NCBI GenBank assembly: GCA_963693315.1
Contig: OY856187.1
Location: 74,717,394-74,781,393 of the forward strand
DNA length: 64,000 nucleotides
From: Diogma glabrata
Lineage: Eukaryota > Arthropoda > Insecta > Diptera > Cylindrotomidae
Direction: 5' to 3'
The notes under the pieces were generated by a model. That model was not told where the DNA came from and ran no database searches. It was given only the letters and a program-made list of their open reading frames with translations. The position numbers were made by a program, and so were the translations under genes. Of the stretch, positions 48,372 to 61,285 are shown piece by piece (the stretch's first letter is position 1; every line of letters begins with the position of its first letter).

Positions 48372-49844
48372 CAGTGATTTTCAAAAATGAATTTCCCGTT
48401 GACGTATAGAAAATTTTCGATTTTTTCCGTTTCTTTAAGAAAAAAATCCCTCAGAAACTCCCATCAAGCTTTCAATAAAAATATACATATAAATTCAATT
48501 ATTTATTGGAAAAACTTCCAAACCACCACAATTATAACATTATTCATCCTTCCAATAACTATAAATATAAGTTTATTTCTGTTTTTTACGACTATAATTG
48601 TGTACGTTATTAGTCTTAATAGAATAAAACAAACAGCTGTTAATTTTATTCTGTACCGCGAATGTGGCGGAACAAAATAAAACAATTTGATTGTATTTTA
48701 TAAAAACTTGATTGCATTTTATAAAAAAATCAAAAACAAACATTTTCGCTCTGATTATATAAAAAACAATATTTTCAAACTGAAGCGCATGCCCCTCTCT
48801 CGAATATTAAAAAGGCAAAGGTTAACCATGATTAAATTGAATTAAGTTTTCAAAAGATTGTTTTTTGGTTTCTCATTAGTATAAAATTTGATGTCTTTCA
48901 TTGTAGGTCTTTTTATTTTTAAAATACCAAATAATTAAATAGATATCGAAATTAAATTAAATTTATTTAATTGTTTGGAATTAATTATACAAAAAAATAC
49001 AATAAAATTTATTGTTTTCTTTATTCGTTTTACTTGTTTTATCAACGATTTTTAAAATAATTCAATTTAAATTAATAAATGTTACTCTATCGGAAGGATA
49101 AAAAATTGTATTGGGTTCGTGCGTAATGAATTTTATCCTCGCATCGTAAACTTTTACTTGAATAAAAAGTATTGCATTAAACACTTACACAATAAATTAC
49201 TATTTTTTCGATTCTTCATACAACTTGTGGAATAAAAAAGTACTGTTATGACATGGAGCATCAAGTCTATTAAAATTGCGAAAGACGTTTTTTAAAATAA
49301 ATAAATATGCCTTGATTTTGTGGTTTTCAAAAAATTTTAAAATTGTAATAGCTCTTTTTCGATACGTAAACAACTGCTCAGAAATAAAATAGTGATTCAA
49401 AACATCCCAATTTTTTTAATATGTTTAAAAGGATGGATGCATAGAGAGCCAACTTGTAATTCCATTCTAGGTGATTTATGTTTGGTTTCGCTGTGTTAAA
49501 ATATTCCTGAAATTCAGATAACATGGCGGTGCTTTGAGATTTTCGAAACGTACCTACCTCCGCAAGAAATATTTCAACACCAGAAGGCTGAAATGCCACG
49601 GCGGATTTGGCAATACTTAAGCCGATAGATTACAAATGCATTTAAGCAAAATTATCGTGTGATCGACCTCTTTCTGAAGCCTGGTAAAATGTTAGGTGGT
49701 GCGACCATTTTAAAAAAAGTTTTAATTTAACGCTTATACTATTAAATGTGAAAAAATCCCGCACTTTCCAAGTTTTTACCCGCTTTCCCGTTTTAAATGA
49801 AATATCCCACAAACGGGAAAAATTCCCGAAATCTGGGAACACTG
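48372..49844. mobile_element. hAT-type element, short relative of element 1
   Basis: The sequence follows hAT element 1 from end to end (TTCAAAAATGAATTTCCCGTTG at the left, AACGGGAAAAATTCCCG..GAACACTG at the right). It lacks the retrotransposon and carries some deletions. The flanks CACCGCTG (48364-48371) and GACCGCTG (49845-49852) agree at 7 of 8 bases. At 1473 bp it is non-autonomous. It shows approximately what element 1 looked like before the retrotransposon landed near 12310. Confidence 0.85.
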
Positions 49845-49852
49845 GACCGCTG

Positions 49853-50544
49853 TCCTAACAATAGAGTTAGTTAAAAAAAGACAGAAGCCAAATGAACGTT
49901 TTCGTTCGTACGTAAACAAAACAGGAATTTCCTATTCGTTGTGTACTTATTTCACATAAAGTGATTTCACTGCTGCTTCGTCGATCTTTTTCCCTCACCC
50001 TCTCCCACACAAACATTCCTGCCTTATCAATTCCATCACCCTGATATAAAATACTCACTTATTTTTTATAATAATGATTTGATCGAATTCTGATCAAGAT
50101 GGCGAAAGAATAAATATTACATTCACGTCTCATGGAAATATTTTAATTAAATACTTGGTTATATTATAGTTTAATACCGCTAAAACTTATATTAAACCTA
50201 ATTAATAATATTCTTGATTTAGTAAATTATTTATTTAATTTTTTTTATGCTGTAAATAATATGCGATTCATACACAATAAGTGAAACTAAGTTTTGTGCA
50301 ATAATAAAAAGAAATATAAAAATTATTAGTTCGTTCTACTATTGGTGCTGTGGTTATTAATATAACATTTAGTGCATAATAGTTCATAAGTGATTTTAGA
50401 AAAATATTTAGTTATATCTTAAAGATTTATCATAAAATAACTAAAAAGTTTTATTAAAAACGCATAAATAACATCATTTTATAACTGTGAACGATTTGCA
50501 TAGAAATTCATTTTGTGTTGTATATTAAAATTAATCATACCTAA
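49853..50544. other. Flank and possible 5' UTR of retrotransposon B
   Basis: Very AT-rich. The 5' end of retrotransposon B must lie here, but no target duplication matching the sequence after its poly(A) tail was found, so the border is open. Confidence 0.4.
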
Positions 50545-50601
50545 TTGCATTCATTGAATCATTTTTTGTTTTGTTTTTCAACGGTACTTATTGTAAAGAA
50601 C

Positions 50602-51390
50602 ATGGCAAATGAAGCAAGACAAACTCGTCAACAAAAAACAGCAACAACGAATTCTAGTCCAGCATTCGATAACTCAAAACCTAATCAATCATCATTATCA
50701 TTAGCTGACATTGACGCTAAGCTAGATAAAATATTTTCGGATCTATCCGACAAGGTTAACTCAGCCACCAATGATCTCAAAAATGAAATTAAAAATAACT
50801 CGGTCGAATGTGATCAGAAAATCGCTACCATTCAAACAAATTTAAATTCATTGGAGAAAAAGATTGACTCAGATTTTGATGCATTTCGAAAAGATCATGA
50901 AGTTATTGTATCCGGAATACCTCATAAGAAGGAAGAAAACTTATACCGTATATTTCAGTCGTTATCCAGCAATCTGGGTTATGGTACTTCAAATCAAAAT
51001 TTTAATTCTCCACTTCCTGAAGTTGAACTGTATCGTCTGCCTGCCAACGTTAACGTATCCGCAGCAAAACCACCAATAATCATTAAATTTTCAACTATAT
51101 TTCACAAAAATAACTATCTTCATCGCTATTTTAAGTTGGCAAAAAATCTCTTATTGGATAATATTGAAGGATTTCAAGGTAAAACTCGAGTTTACGTCCA
51201 GCAGAATCTGACTCCAGAATATTATAAAGTGCACAAGTTAGCTCTATCTTTAAAAAAATCAAACAAGATTGAACAAACCAAAATCATAAATGGAAAAATA
51301 TTTGTGAAACTTTTCAATGAAGATAATCTAATCTTGTATCAGCATACGGAAGCACTAATGACAGCGGTTGGTGAACTGGCTAAGGTATAA
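50602..51390 (+). CDS. ORF1 of retrotransposon B: coiled coil plus FP-like domain
   Basis: 262 residues from MANEARQTRQQK. An in-frame ATG lies 57 bases upstream (50545), but the extra residues MHSLNHFLFCFS.. are hydrophobic and unlike the charged start expected, so I prefer 50602. A coiled coil covers about residues 35-95 (LADIDAKLDKIFSDLSDKV). Then comes EVIVSGIPHKKEENLY and a globular end with PPIIIKFSTIFHKNNYL and KIINGKIFVKL. This resembles the FP-like C-terminal region of ORF1 in CR1/Kiri-type insect elements (from memory). No zinc finger or CCHC knuckles are present. The likely role is binding of element RNA. Confidence 0.75.
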   Translation: MANEARQTRQQKTATTNSSPAFDNSKPNQSSLSLADIDAKLDKIFSDLSDKVNSATNDLKNEIKNNSVECDQKIATIQTNLNSLEKKIDSDFDAFRKDHEVIVSGIPHKKEENLYRIFQSLSSNLGYGTSNQNFNSPLPEVELYRLPANVNVSAAKPPIIIKFSTIFHKNNYLHRYFKLAKNLLLDNIEGFQGKTRVYVQQNLTPEYYKVHKLALSLKKSNKIEQTKIINGKIFVKLFNEDNLILYQHTEALMTAVGELAKV

Positions 51391-51900
51391 ATTTCCATTA
51401 GTCGTGAATTTGTGATGTCATAAAACATTTCTAAGGGCATAAGCATAGTCAATTAAGAGTAAAGTGAATTTATTAAGGACTCTAAGTGAATTATATTTTT
51501 TCTTAAAGGTAAACAAAATAATTGAATTATTTAAAGATATTGTGATTTATTATTTACCGTATTTTTGAAAATTAATAGTGAAGTCGTATAACTGGTTTTT
51601 TTTATTTCCTTAACATTTAATTGATATATAATATATATTTTGAAGTTTTTTTTGTTTATCTTTTGTTATATTATTATTATAATTATTAATATTATTATTT
51701 CAAATTATAACATATTTTGGATTTCAGAACATTTTACATTTTATAAATAGGTACATATTATTTTTTATTTGATTATTATACTAAATTGCAAATTTTATAT
51801 TTTTGTTTTTTTAATCAAAGAATTTGAAGGTTTAGATTGAAGTTCGTAAGCTTTGACCATTAAGTATTTTTCCAGTGATACTTTGAATTCCGATTACATC

Positions 51901-54716
51901 ATGAATATTAAAAATATTGTGCTAAAATCAGCTTTCAAATCTAAAAGCAATGGCTTTAACTTTTTACATATAAATCCTGGAGTCTAGTTCCCAATTTCGA
52001 TGAGTTTAAGAAAACAATGAATGATGTACCGCTGCATTTTATCGGTATCTCTGAAACATGGTTTAAAGAAAAACATAGTGATCAATCTGTCTCTTTGCCT
52101 GGTTTCAATATAATCCGTAAAGATCGCATTGGCCGACGTGCTGGTGGAGTAGCTGTCTATATTAATAAAAATTTGAAATTTAAAATTATTAAGAAAAATG
52201 CCGCCTCATCAGATTTTGATATAATTTTTGTTGAGATAATAAATAATGCTAACGACAAGTTATTGGTTGGCGTTGTTTATATCCCGCCCAATATAAAATT
52301 TATGAGCAAACTTAGAAGATTCCTTAATGAAACTTGTAGTAAATACAATGATATATTAATTCTTGGAGATTTTAATATAAATTTGTTGTCTAGTGATCGA
52401 TATGTTCGCACTTTTAAGGAATTTATTAGTACAGTCGGCATACAACCGGCATCATTAGAGCCAACGAACTTTGTTGGTAACAGTTCCACTTGCATTGACC
52501 TCTTATTGCTCAGAAATAGTTCTAAATTAGGATTCTTTACTCAATTATCTATTCCCGGCTTATATACTACTCATGACATGTTATTTGGATCTTATAGCTT
52601 CGATGTCAATTGTGGGGCAGTTGACTGTGATCATATTTTTCGTCGCAACCTAAACAGTATCAATCAAAACTTATTGATTCTGACAGCGCAAGCGCTTAAC
52701 TGGAATGAAATATATTCCATTATTGATATAAATGGTAAATTATTGCATCTTAATAATCTAGTTCTGACCTTGTTGAACCAATTTGCTCCGATGAAGAAAG
52801 TTAAATTGAATAAGGTTAATGATGACTCGTGGTTCAACGCGGATATTTTAAAACAAATGAATATTAGAGACTACCAGCATACTTGCTGGAAGTCTAATAA
52901 AACTCTCGACAATTGGAAACGCTTTACTGAGCAAAGAAATAGAGTCAGTGAACTTACAAGAAACGCAAAATTTACGAACTTCAAGAAGATTTTCAATGTA
53001 GACTTACCTCCGAAAGTTCTTTGGAATAATTTTAAAAAACATGGTATATCCAATTCAAGTTCTTGCAACAGTACTAATATCCTACCTTCAGAATTCAGTG
53101 ATTACCTTTCATCAAGCAGCAGTACTCCAACCCAAGTTTTTGATACTTCCGATATAGCCTCTTCCTCGAGCTCGTTCTATTTTGATAACGTCTCCGAGGT
53201 TGAAATCTGTAAACTCATCAAAGAAATAAACTCGGATTCAGCGGGGATTGACGATCTCCCTATACGTTTTATACAAATGTTGTTACCAGTAATTTCTAAG
53301 TTTGTTACCCATATTATTAATGATGCAATAACTAAATCTGTTTTTCCTAATACTTGGAAGAATGCTTACGTCATACCAGTACCAAAAAAACCAAATGCTG
53401 AACTGGTTCAAAATTTCCGTCCGATAAGTATTTTACCATGTTTATCAAAAGTTTTGGAAAAGGCGATGAAGAAGCAAATACTAGAGCACTTGAACAAGAA
53501 AAACTTAATACATAAACTTCAGTCCGGTTTCCGTGAAAAACACAATACCACTTCTGCTTTAATTAAGATCATTGATGACTTAAGCTCTTCGATAGCTCAA
53601 GGGAAAATATCAATATTAATCTTGCTTGACTTTTCTAAGGCTTTTGATTCGGTCGATCATTTAATTCTTTTACGGAAATTACACACTCAATTTAACTTCT
53701 CAAGAAGTGCTCTAATGTTTCTACAATCCTATTTAAGTGATCGACATCAGACAGTTCGAATTATTGATAAATTTTCTGATCCTTCCCTAATAACATCTGG
53801 TGTACCGCAGGGTTCGATTCTTGGGCCAATACTGTTTATGATGTTTATAAATGACATTCATTTATCACTTGAAGAAACAATGTTTCATCTTTTCGCTGAC
53901 GATCTGCAGCTCTATGATTCGGAAACAGCTGCTAATATTCATCTATGCATTGAAAAACTAAATAAAATTCTGAAATTAATTGGAATTTGGGCTAAAAATA
54001 ATAATATAAAAATAAATCCTACAAAGTCTCAGGCAATTGTTATTTCAAGCAATAAGATTCATGTAAGCAATTTAAATCCGTGTTTGTTGTTAATTTACGA
54101 TCAGCCAATTCCAATGGTAAACAAAGTAAGAAATCTTGGACTATTTGTTAATAATTACCTTAACTGGGATGATCACGTTTCTAGTATTTGTGGTAAGATT
54201 TACATGACCCTCAGCAAGTTATGGACATCCGCAAACTTTACTCCCCGTAATGCGAAGCTAAAATTAGTACGATCATTAATAGTTCCTCACTTAATCTATT
54301 GTGCGCCTATTTTTGCAGGGTGTTCTGAAACCAATTGGAAAAAACTAAACGTAGCCTTTAACTCTTGCGCGCGTTATATCTTCAACAAAAATCGAGGTGA
54401 GTCGATTTCTTCTTTTTCAAGACTAATCCTTGACTGCAGTCTTCGTAACTACTTGGATTATATGTCTGTTTTATATTTATTTAAGATAATCCATTTTAAT
54501 AAGCCTGAGTATTTGTATGAGAAAATTAATTTATCTAGATCAACTCGAACCATGAACATTAATTTACCCCCTAACTGTAATTCTAAATCTAGACAATCAT
54601 CTTTTTTTATTCATGCCGTAAAAACCTGGAATTCATTGAACCACGATATAAAAGCTGCAGCTTCATTTGTAACCTTCAAAAAACTATCTTTTGAATTTTT
54701 TTCTACTAAAGCCTGA
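51901..54716 (+). pseudogene. ORF2 of retrotransposon B: endonuclease-reverse transcriptase, one frameshift
   Basis: From the ATG at 51901 the frame reads MNIKNIVLKSAF.. to FLHINPG and stops at TAG (51985-51987). From about 51981 another frame supplies the rest (S-L-V-P, then FDEFKKTMNDV) and stays open for 899 residues after the ATG at 52017. One missing base near 51978-51981 explains both. The endonuclease has SETW (12-15 of the 899), RRAGGVAVYI, GDFN (117-120), TTHDM near 184-188 in place of the usual SDH, and CIDLLL. The RT has NFRPISILPC, motif A LLDFSKAFDSVDH, motif B SGVPQGSILGP (593-603) and FADD (625-628). Without the N-terminal HxN segment the endonuclease would be incomplete. The indel could also be an assembly error. 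Confidence 0.85.
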
Positions 54717-55148
54717 TGTTTGATTTAAATACGTATTTTGGCATTTGTGAGAATATTTTTTGCATATATGTATCAAAAATTTGGCTTGTTTTACTGATTT
54801 ATTCTGAGGTGTGTTATAGTTTTAATTTTTTATTTAAAGTTTTCTTTATTTTTATTTTATCTTTAAATTTCATTTAAATGGCTTCATTATATTCTTAATT
54901 ATATTAATTTAGTTATATAAATATACCCATTCAATTATTTCTTGTTTATTAATAGTTATATAACTATTTAACACATTCATTTAATAATAAAATTAGAAAT
55001 GTTTAGATACAGATACATACGATCATTTTGATCTTGAATTATTAGAATTTAATGCAATGTTGTATATAGTATACAAAAGAAAATATTCTTGTTTGATAAC
55101 AAGAATGTTGTAAAAAGGCTCAGCCTTAATTGTATATGTGATAATTAA

Positions 55149-55179
<31 letters not shown>

Positions 55180-55183
<4 letters not shown>

Positions 55184-55577
55184 GCGCTAAATAATTTTTC
55201 ACACAACAAAAATATTTATTTGATTTAGCTGTACGACTACTTGAATGAACTTTTAAAACGTACAGCTCACGGGTAATGTCTTTTCAAAATCTTCATCAAA
55301 ATAATGATTAATTCTCCATAAGAAGAATTTCGTAGTTTCATCACATGTGTCAGAGTCACGCCAATCATCTTATTTTCATTCCACCCTTCAACCTCTGAAT
55401 AGGCAATTTTTTCTTTAGCTTAAATTACATACTGAGCTTGTTAACATTAATCTATCTCTGAGATAATAAAAAACAATTCATATAAAAAAGATTTTAATTT
55501 AATTTTGACAAAAAAACTGACGTGTATAAGGCAGATTATTTTAACATCTCTGTATGACTTAACCTTGATACCAACGA
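55180..55577. other. AT-rich spacer, nothing assigned
   Basis: The sequence after the retrotransposon tail begins TTTCGCGCTAAATAATTT. No match was found upstream of the element. Confidence 0.4.
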
Positions 55578-57813
55578 TGAAATTGGGCATGGAAATTTTC
55601 CGATGTGAAATTGGACATGGAAATTTTTGAATTTGTTATAGTTTTTGAAATATTTTTAGAATTTTGAAAAAATTTTGTATTTTTGATTTTGTAATAATTT
55701 TTGCAATATTTTTAGAATTTTGGAAAAAGTTTTAATTTTAGAATAGAATTTTGAAGAAAAATAGATTTTTTGAATTTGTGAATTTGTGAATTTTATATCA
55801 GGGACTGAAACCGAATCCGAACCTGAACCCAAATGGGTTCAGGTTCGGTCTTTTTATAAACCATGAACCCGAACCCGAATCCAAAAACTCATTCAGGTTT
55901 GGGTTCATAAATAAATAAAAAAAAAATATTTTCCTACGCAAGTAAGCGTAGTGAGGCTTTTTCAGCTTTGAAATTTGAATTGTCACCACAAAGATCAAAT
56001 TTAAAAGAAGAAAATTTAAAAAATATTTTGATTATATTAAATTAAATGAGAATTTGTTATGAAAGGTATCTCAAACTCCATGATTGAAATTCAAACCCCT
56101 GTCCCTCACACATCAAATTTGTCTTAACTGAAATTTTCATAATTATTTTCATTTTCCTTTAACCATATTTTCTTGAACTCAAACCATAATTGCCATCTAC
56201 AATAGTTTCCGTAACAAAAGAAAATTGTCCTAAAATAGTTGCGCTATTCCCATATAGATTTCCTACGATCGTTTCGTAATCGATGTTTCTGTTTTTAATT
56301 CGTGTCCTATTTCAATACCCGGTGATTGTAAGAATTTGGTTGCTGGGTACAATAAAACGAAAAAACGATAGGGTATAATAAAACGACATTTCCCTAATCT
56401 GAATTCTCTATGTGTCCCAAGGGATAGGAGGAATCAAACAGTGGATTACGTCTCGGTTGTCGTTGGGTCATGAACTTTTGAGTTGCTCTTGCTTCATTTT
56501 ATATAATGGAATTTCCTACAATCGTTTCGAAATAAATAATTCTGTTTATAGTTCCCTACCATTTTAGTACAAGTCGGTGGTGCAAATTCTTTAGTGGATA
56601 CACATATTTAATGAAGGGAAATAATGTCCAACAAACAAACTTGTTGCGTTTCACGATTTGTGATGTAAAACCGGTGAATACTTTGGTCTATAAGTACGCC
56701 TAGCTGCGTATAGAGGCTTTCTTGTTTCGATTTTCTTTGTCTAGAGAGATAACATCTGTTTTCTCTGTTGGTTGGTGGTTTGACGTTTGACATATTTTGA
56801 AGTGGCGGACATTGAATTTTCTAGAAAAACCGAAAAAAACCAAGACACATGTCTCCGGCATAACGAGGATGGTAAAATTTTGTTACCAGGAGAGATAACT
56901 GGACTTTGTGTGATTAACCGACACCATAGTAGCAGCGGTTGAACTGAAATATTGCCGAAGTTGTCATATTTTTTTTCGGATATGATAGGGTGAGTTGAAT
57001 AAATCTAATCTACTAATTCGAAAAGTGTAATTGCCTCCGTACTGAAGAATCATAGACTTGGTATGAGATTAGTGTTAAATATTAATGGCAACGATCACTA
57101 TTAGCTCGTGTGAATCTCACTCAGTTTTCCGTATGCTAAGACATTCTGTTAAAATCTCGCGTCAAACCAGTTAAATGTTTCGTTAGAATAACGGTAATGA
57201 TAATAAACCCGAGTTGTAATTCCATATCATAAGTTTGATGAGTTGGCTTAGTATCACTCATAAAGGGACGTCTTATTAATTTTCTGAACAGGAAGTATCT
57301 TGGGCGAGAGTATCCTCCATTTTTTTACCTGTGATAATCGCGCACAAGTTATTAGGAACGTTCAAACGCCTCTCACGCCGAATGTTAAACCCAGTGCAAG
57401 TAAGTACCGCTGTGAAGATCATAAAACTAAAAGAAAAATAATACTACTAATAGATAAGAACAAAAAAACAAATTAAATGTTGTTGTGCTGTACTAGAAAC
57501 TATTGTGACTGTAGTTAACTTATTTTTAGTGTCATTGTTTGTGTCTAAATAAGAAAGAAAATTTATTAAGTATTAACTGTGATAATCAAACAAATAAGAA
57601 TCTTCCTATTGTGTTTATATGAGATGTAAAGATAAAAAAGTAATTGTCAGAACACCAAAGGAAAACGATAGGATCACAGTCTCAACTCCTAACCTCAAGA
57701 TTTTGTGATAACTAATTTTATGATTATTTGTTTGAGTGTTCGGGACATACATAAATTAGCTGTAGGATAAAAAAAATAAAAAACAACCATAGGAAAATTA
57801 AATCAAATAAATG

Positions 57814-58081
<268 letters not shown>

Positions 58082-58912
58082 TCACTCATATTGAATGTTA
58101 TATTATTAGTTAATTTAAATGAGTAGGCTATTTTACCAACTAATTCCTGAGGATAATTAAAACAAGTAAACTGGATGTTATTTTACTACATTTATTATAA
58201 TATATGTACTTACCAAAAATTCAACATCAGCTTTCGCGTTTGATTACCATGAATATGAGAAGAGGCTAAGGTCAGCCTGATGGGTTGGAGATGGGAGTCT
58301 GACGTCATTATGGGGTGAGTAATTTCTTACATTAAATATATGAATGAGGGTGTGTTTGTAGATATGAATGGTGGTGTGAGTGCATATACGCGTGCGTGTA
58401 TGCACGGGAGGTGTATATGTGGGTGAATGAACCTATAATTAAAGCCTTGCTTATTGTTTATATTTTTTTTTAATTAAATTTTAATTAGTGCCTTATATTA
58501 TGTAATTTAGTCATTTATTAGCAATAATTTATGATTGGAAAATATGAGGGAGAACAAAAATAATAGCTAATCGTTACAAGGTATCTAATAGCGCAAATAA
58601 TGATGATGTTCTTTGGATTTACACAAAATCATTTAATTACCACTAATGTTAATTTTTATTATTGATATTGTGGGTGCTGAGTTCGAAACCCTATTTTCTG
58701 AAGATAAAGTTTAACAAAAAAAAAATAAATATTTTTTCTATTCTCGATTTTCCAATTCAAAAAAAACTATTGCACAAGAAAATAATAATAAATTTCACAG
58801 GTCCCAGATCAGTCATACCAATCTCATCATATAAGATTATAAATAAACAAACTACAGTTACAGTCAATACTTTTCTGGTTCAATATAAAACCTTTCGAAA
58901 TAAGAGCTGTCG

Positions 58913-59365
58913 TTATTCGCCACCAAAGTTCCTCATTTCGTTTAATTGTAGATTTCCTGAAGTTATGCCTTTAAATGATCGTAACCCATGGTATCTTGGT
59001 CTAAAACAGAGCAGTAAATGTAATACTGTTTTGATGTGTTTTACTTCGTAAACGAAAAATGAATGAAACTTAGATTTGTAAATACTTGAGAGAGTTGGTT
59101 CAACAAGTGCTTTTATTTTTGGTATTTTAGCAGAAACTAAAAAGAATCCGTTTTGTGACTTTCGAACAATAAAAGAATTGCGGCAGAAGGGAATGAGGAT
59201 GATGAAGTTTTCTTTTTGTTCGTGGCTAGGTAACTGTGGTAATCCATCTATGAATGGGATTGTTTTAAATTTTGGAGCTTCACTCTGTCTTTGATTACGG
59301 ATATATATATTGTTTGTTGTTTTCTTTCTTTTTTTCAACAATTTTATTTTATATTTCACATGCAA
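58913..59365 (-). CDS. Unrecognised open frame, 150 codons
   Basis: It opens MHVKYKIKLLKKRKK and holds PHEQKENFIILIPFCRNSF and HGLRSFKGITSGNLQLNEM. Composition is basic. There are no transmembrane segments or known motifs. A plus-strand frame of 129 codons overlaps its end, so it may be accidental or one exon of a lost gene carried inside hAT-like element 4. Confidence 0.2.
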   Translation of the reverse strand: MHVKYKIKLLKKRKKTTNNIYIRNQRQSEAPKFKTIPFIDGLPQLPSHEQKENFIILIPFCRNSFIVRKSQNGFFLVSAKIPKIKALVEPTLSSIYKSKFHSFFVYEVKHIKTVLHLLLCFRPRYHGLRSFKGITSGNLQLNEMRNFGGE

Positions 59366-59382
59366 AATGGGGTATAGGAATA

Positions 59383-59480
59383 TACGTGTGTGTTTGTGTG
59401 TGCGTTCGTGTGTGTGTGTGTGTGCATGTGTATGAGAGTGTATGAGTGCATGAGTGTACGAAGTGTGAGAGTGTGTGATT
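59383..59480. repeat. Imperfect (TG)n microsatellite
   Basis: GTGTGTTTGTGTGTGCG, then a run of TG, then GAGTGTATGAGTGCATG. The cysteine/valine-rich frame over it is a by-product. Confidence 0.8.
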
Positions 59481-60302
59481 TGGTGTCGAAGTATGGGGTT
59501 GGACGTGGTGATCGTGGTTCTTTGACATATGGGGGTCGCCGGAGAATAATTAATTCACTTGCCTTTACTTTTTTCCGTTCTTATCATGTTTCTCGCGTAC
59601 TATACAGTTATTTGTGCTGGAGCAGCAGGATTTCCTACTCGTCCACATGGACTAAAGCTAGCTTGGGGCTATTAAAACAATCTCGCTAGGTACGCGGCCT
59701 GCTATGCCACTTCGTTAATATACAACGAAGCAGCTCTCCACTACAAATTTTTTTGAAAAACAAATAAAGTTTTTTAGCAAATAAATAAAATATATTGTAT
59801 TCTTTTTCTAAATTTTGAACCCGAACCCGAACCCTGAACCTGAACTTTCTATTTTGATTAACCCGAACCTGAAACTGAACCCAATTATTTCAGTTCCGGT
59901 TTTATACATATATATATTTTTAGAATTTTGGAAAAAGTTTCAATTTTTGATATTGTTATAATTTTTGCAATATTGTTAGAATTTTGGAAAAATTATGAAT
60001 TTTTGAATTTTTAAGAATTTTTGGAATATTATTAGAATTTAGAAAAAGTTTAAATATTTGATTTTATTCTAATTTTTGGAATATTTTTAGAATTTTGAAA
60101 AAAGTTTGATTTTATTTAAATTTTACAATATTTTTGGAATTTTGAAAGAAATATGAATTTGTGATTTTGTAATATTTTCTCGAAACGCTAAATGGAGAGA
60201 TTTTTGAGTAGTTTGCTGATTGTATCATCTTTTCACTAAATTATGTTAATATATGATCTGTTATAATTTTCCGGCGACGAATTGATGTTTCGTGTTAGTT
60301 CT

Positions 60303-61101
60303 CCCAAGTAGGTTTTGCCAGACATTGACATACGGCCAAGCACTGGTCCATTAATGGTAAACAGTACTTGGCTCTTGTTACTGGGCCAATACTAGAACCA
60401 ATCATCGGCCGATCTATGGTTTACAGAAAATATCCAGTATATTGTTACCTTTGAATGGCCAAGCACTGGCCCATGAATGGTAAATATTACTTGGCTATTG
60501 TTATTGGGCCAGTACTGTAGCCATGAATATGCCGATCTATGTCATTTTTTTAAAATTTCACTAGAGTATTATCCCTTTTAGAAATACATAGTTTGAAAAA
60601 TTTCACATATAGTTTAGTTATCCCCTTATCGGTTGAAAGACTATGGTAATAAAGAAAAGGTTGGTACATGTTTTAATTTATTTTCATTTTAATTATTTTG
60701 TAAATAATTTATTTAAATTTATGTATAAAAAATATTATTTTATATTTTTTTTAATGGCGGAGTACTGGCGGAGTCAGGGCGGTGTTTGCCGTTCAGCCAT
60801 TCTTGCAATTGAACCAGTTGTATGGGGAGTTTTGAATTTTTTCCGTCATTTTTATTTTATTTTAAATTAGTTTGTATATAATTTATTTAAATTTACATAT
60901 GATAATAATGTATATTTTTTTAACGGCTCAGTCATGGTTGCCAGTATTTGGCCCAAGAATGGCAACCATTTACTGTCCGAAGTTATCATCCAGTAAAATT
61001 ATGTTAATGGCCCAGTCGTGGTTGCCAGTACTCGCCCATTGCTGCATTACTGGCTGCCAGTAATGGACCATTACTGGACCAGTTGTATAACCTTGTATGG
61101 G
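60303..61101. mobile_element. TIR element rich in GGCCA/TGGCC motifs (copy 2)
   Basis: It starts CCCAAGTAGGTTTTGCCAG and ends CCAGTTGTATAACCTTGTATGGG-type sequence at 61079-61101, roughly inverted. CT lies on both sides. GGCCAAGCACTGG, TACTTGGCT, TTGGGCCA and TTGCCAGTA recur in direct and inverted pairs. Element X shows the join without it (TTAGTTTTGTAATAAATTTC), which fixes the insertion. It is a relative of 7984-8710. Confidence 0.6.
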
Positions 61102-61285
61102 CTGTAATAAATTTCTAAACAGAGATAAATTCTTATGCTTTTACAAAAAGTTTTATGTTTGATATACATCGCTGCCGATAACTAAAAACAATGTCCTCAT
61201 AAAAGTTTTATGCCGAAAGCTGTATCAAAATCCTTAACCTAAACCGAAGTCTTGAAGACCGACAGCTTAAGATTTCAGCCCCTTC

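Larger units (their letters stand above)
50545..55179 (+). mobile_element. Non-LTR retrotransposon B, nearly full length
   Basis: ORF1 (50602-51390), a 510-bp spacer, ORF2 (51901-54716 with one frameshift), a 3' UTR of about 430 bp and a tail of about 29 A (55151-55179). The 5' border is uncertain and the given start is only the first open codon. The different ORF1 (no PHD finger) and ORF2 sequence place it in another family from A. A single indel and a long clean tail point to a fairly recent copy. Confidence 0.85.

Noticed and set aside
59390..59689. 99-codon Cys/Val-rich frame
   Set aside because: The first half is an imperfect (TG)n and the rest shows no motif.
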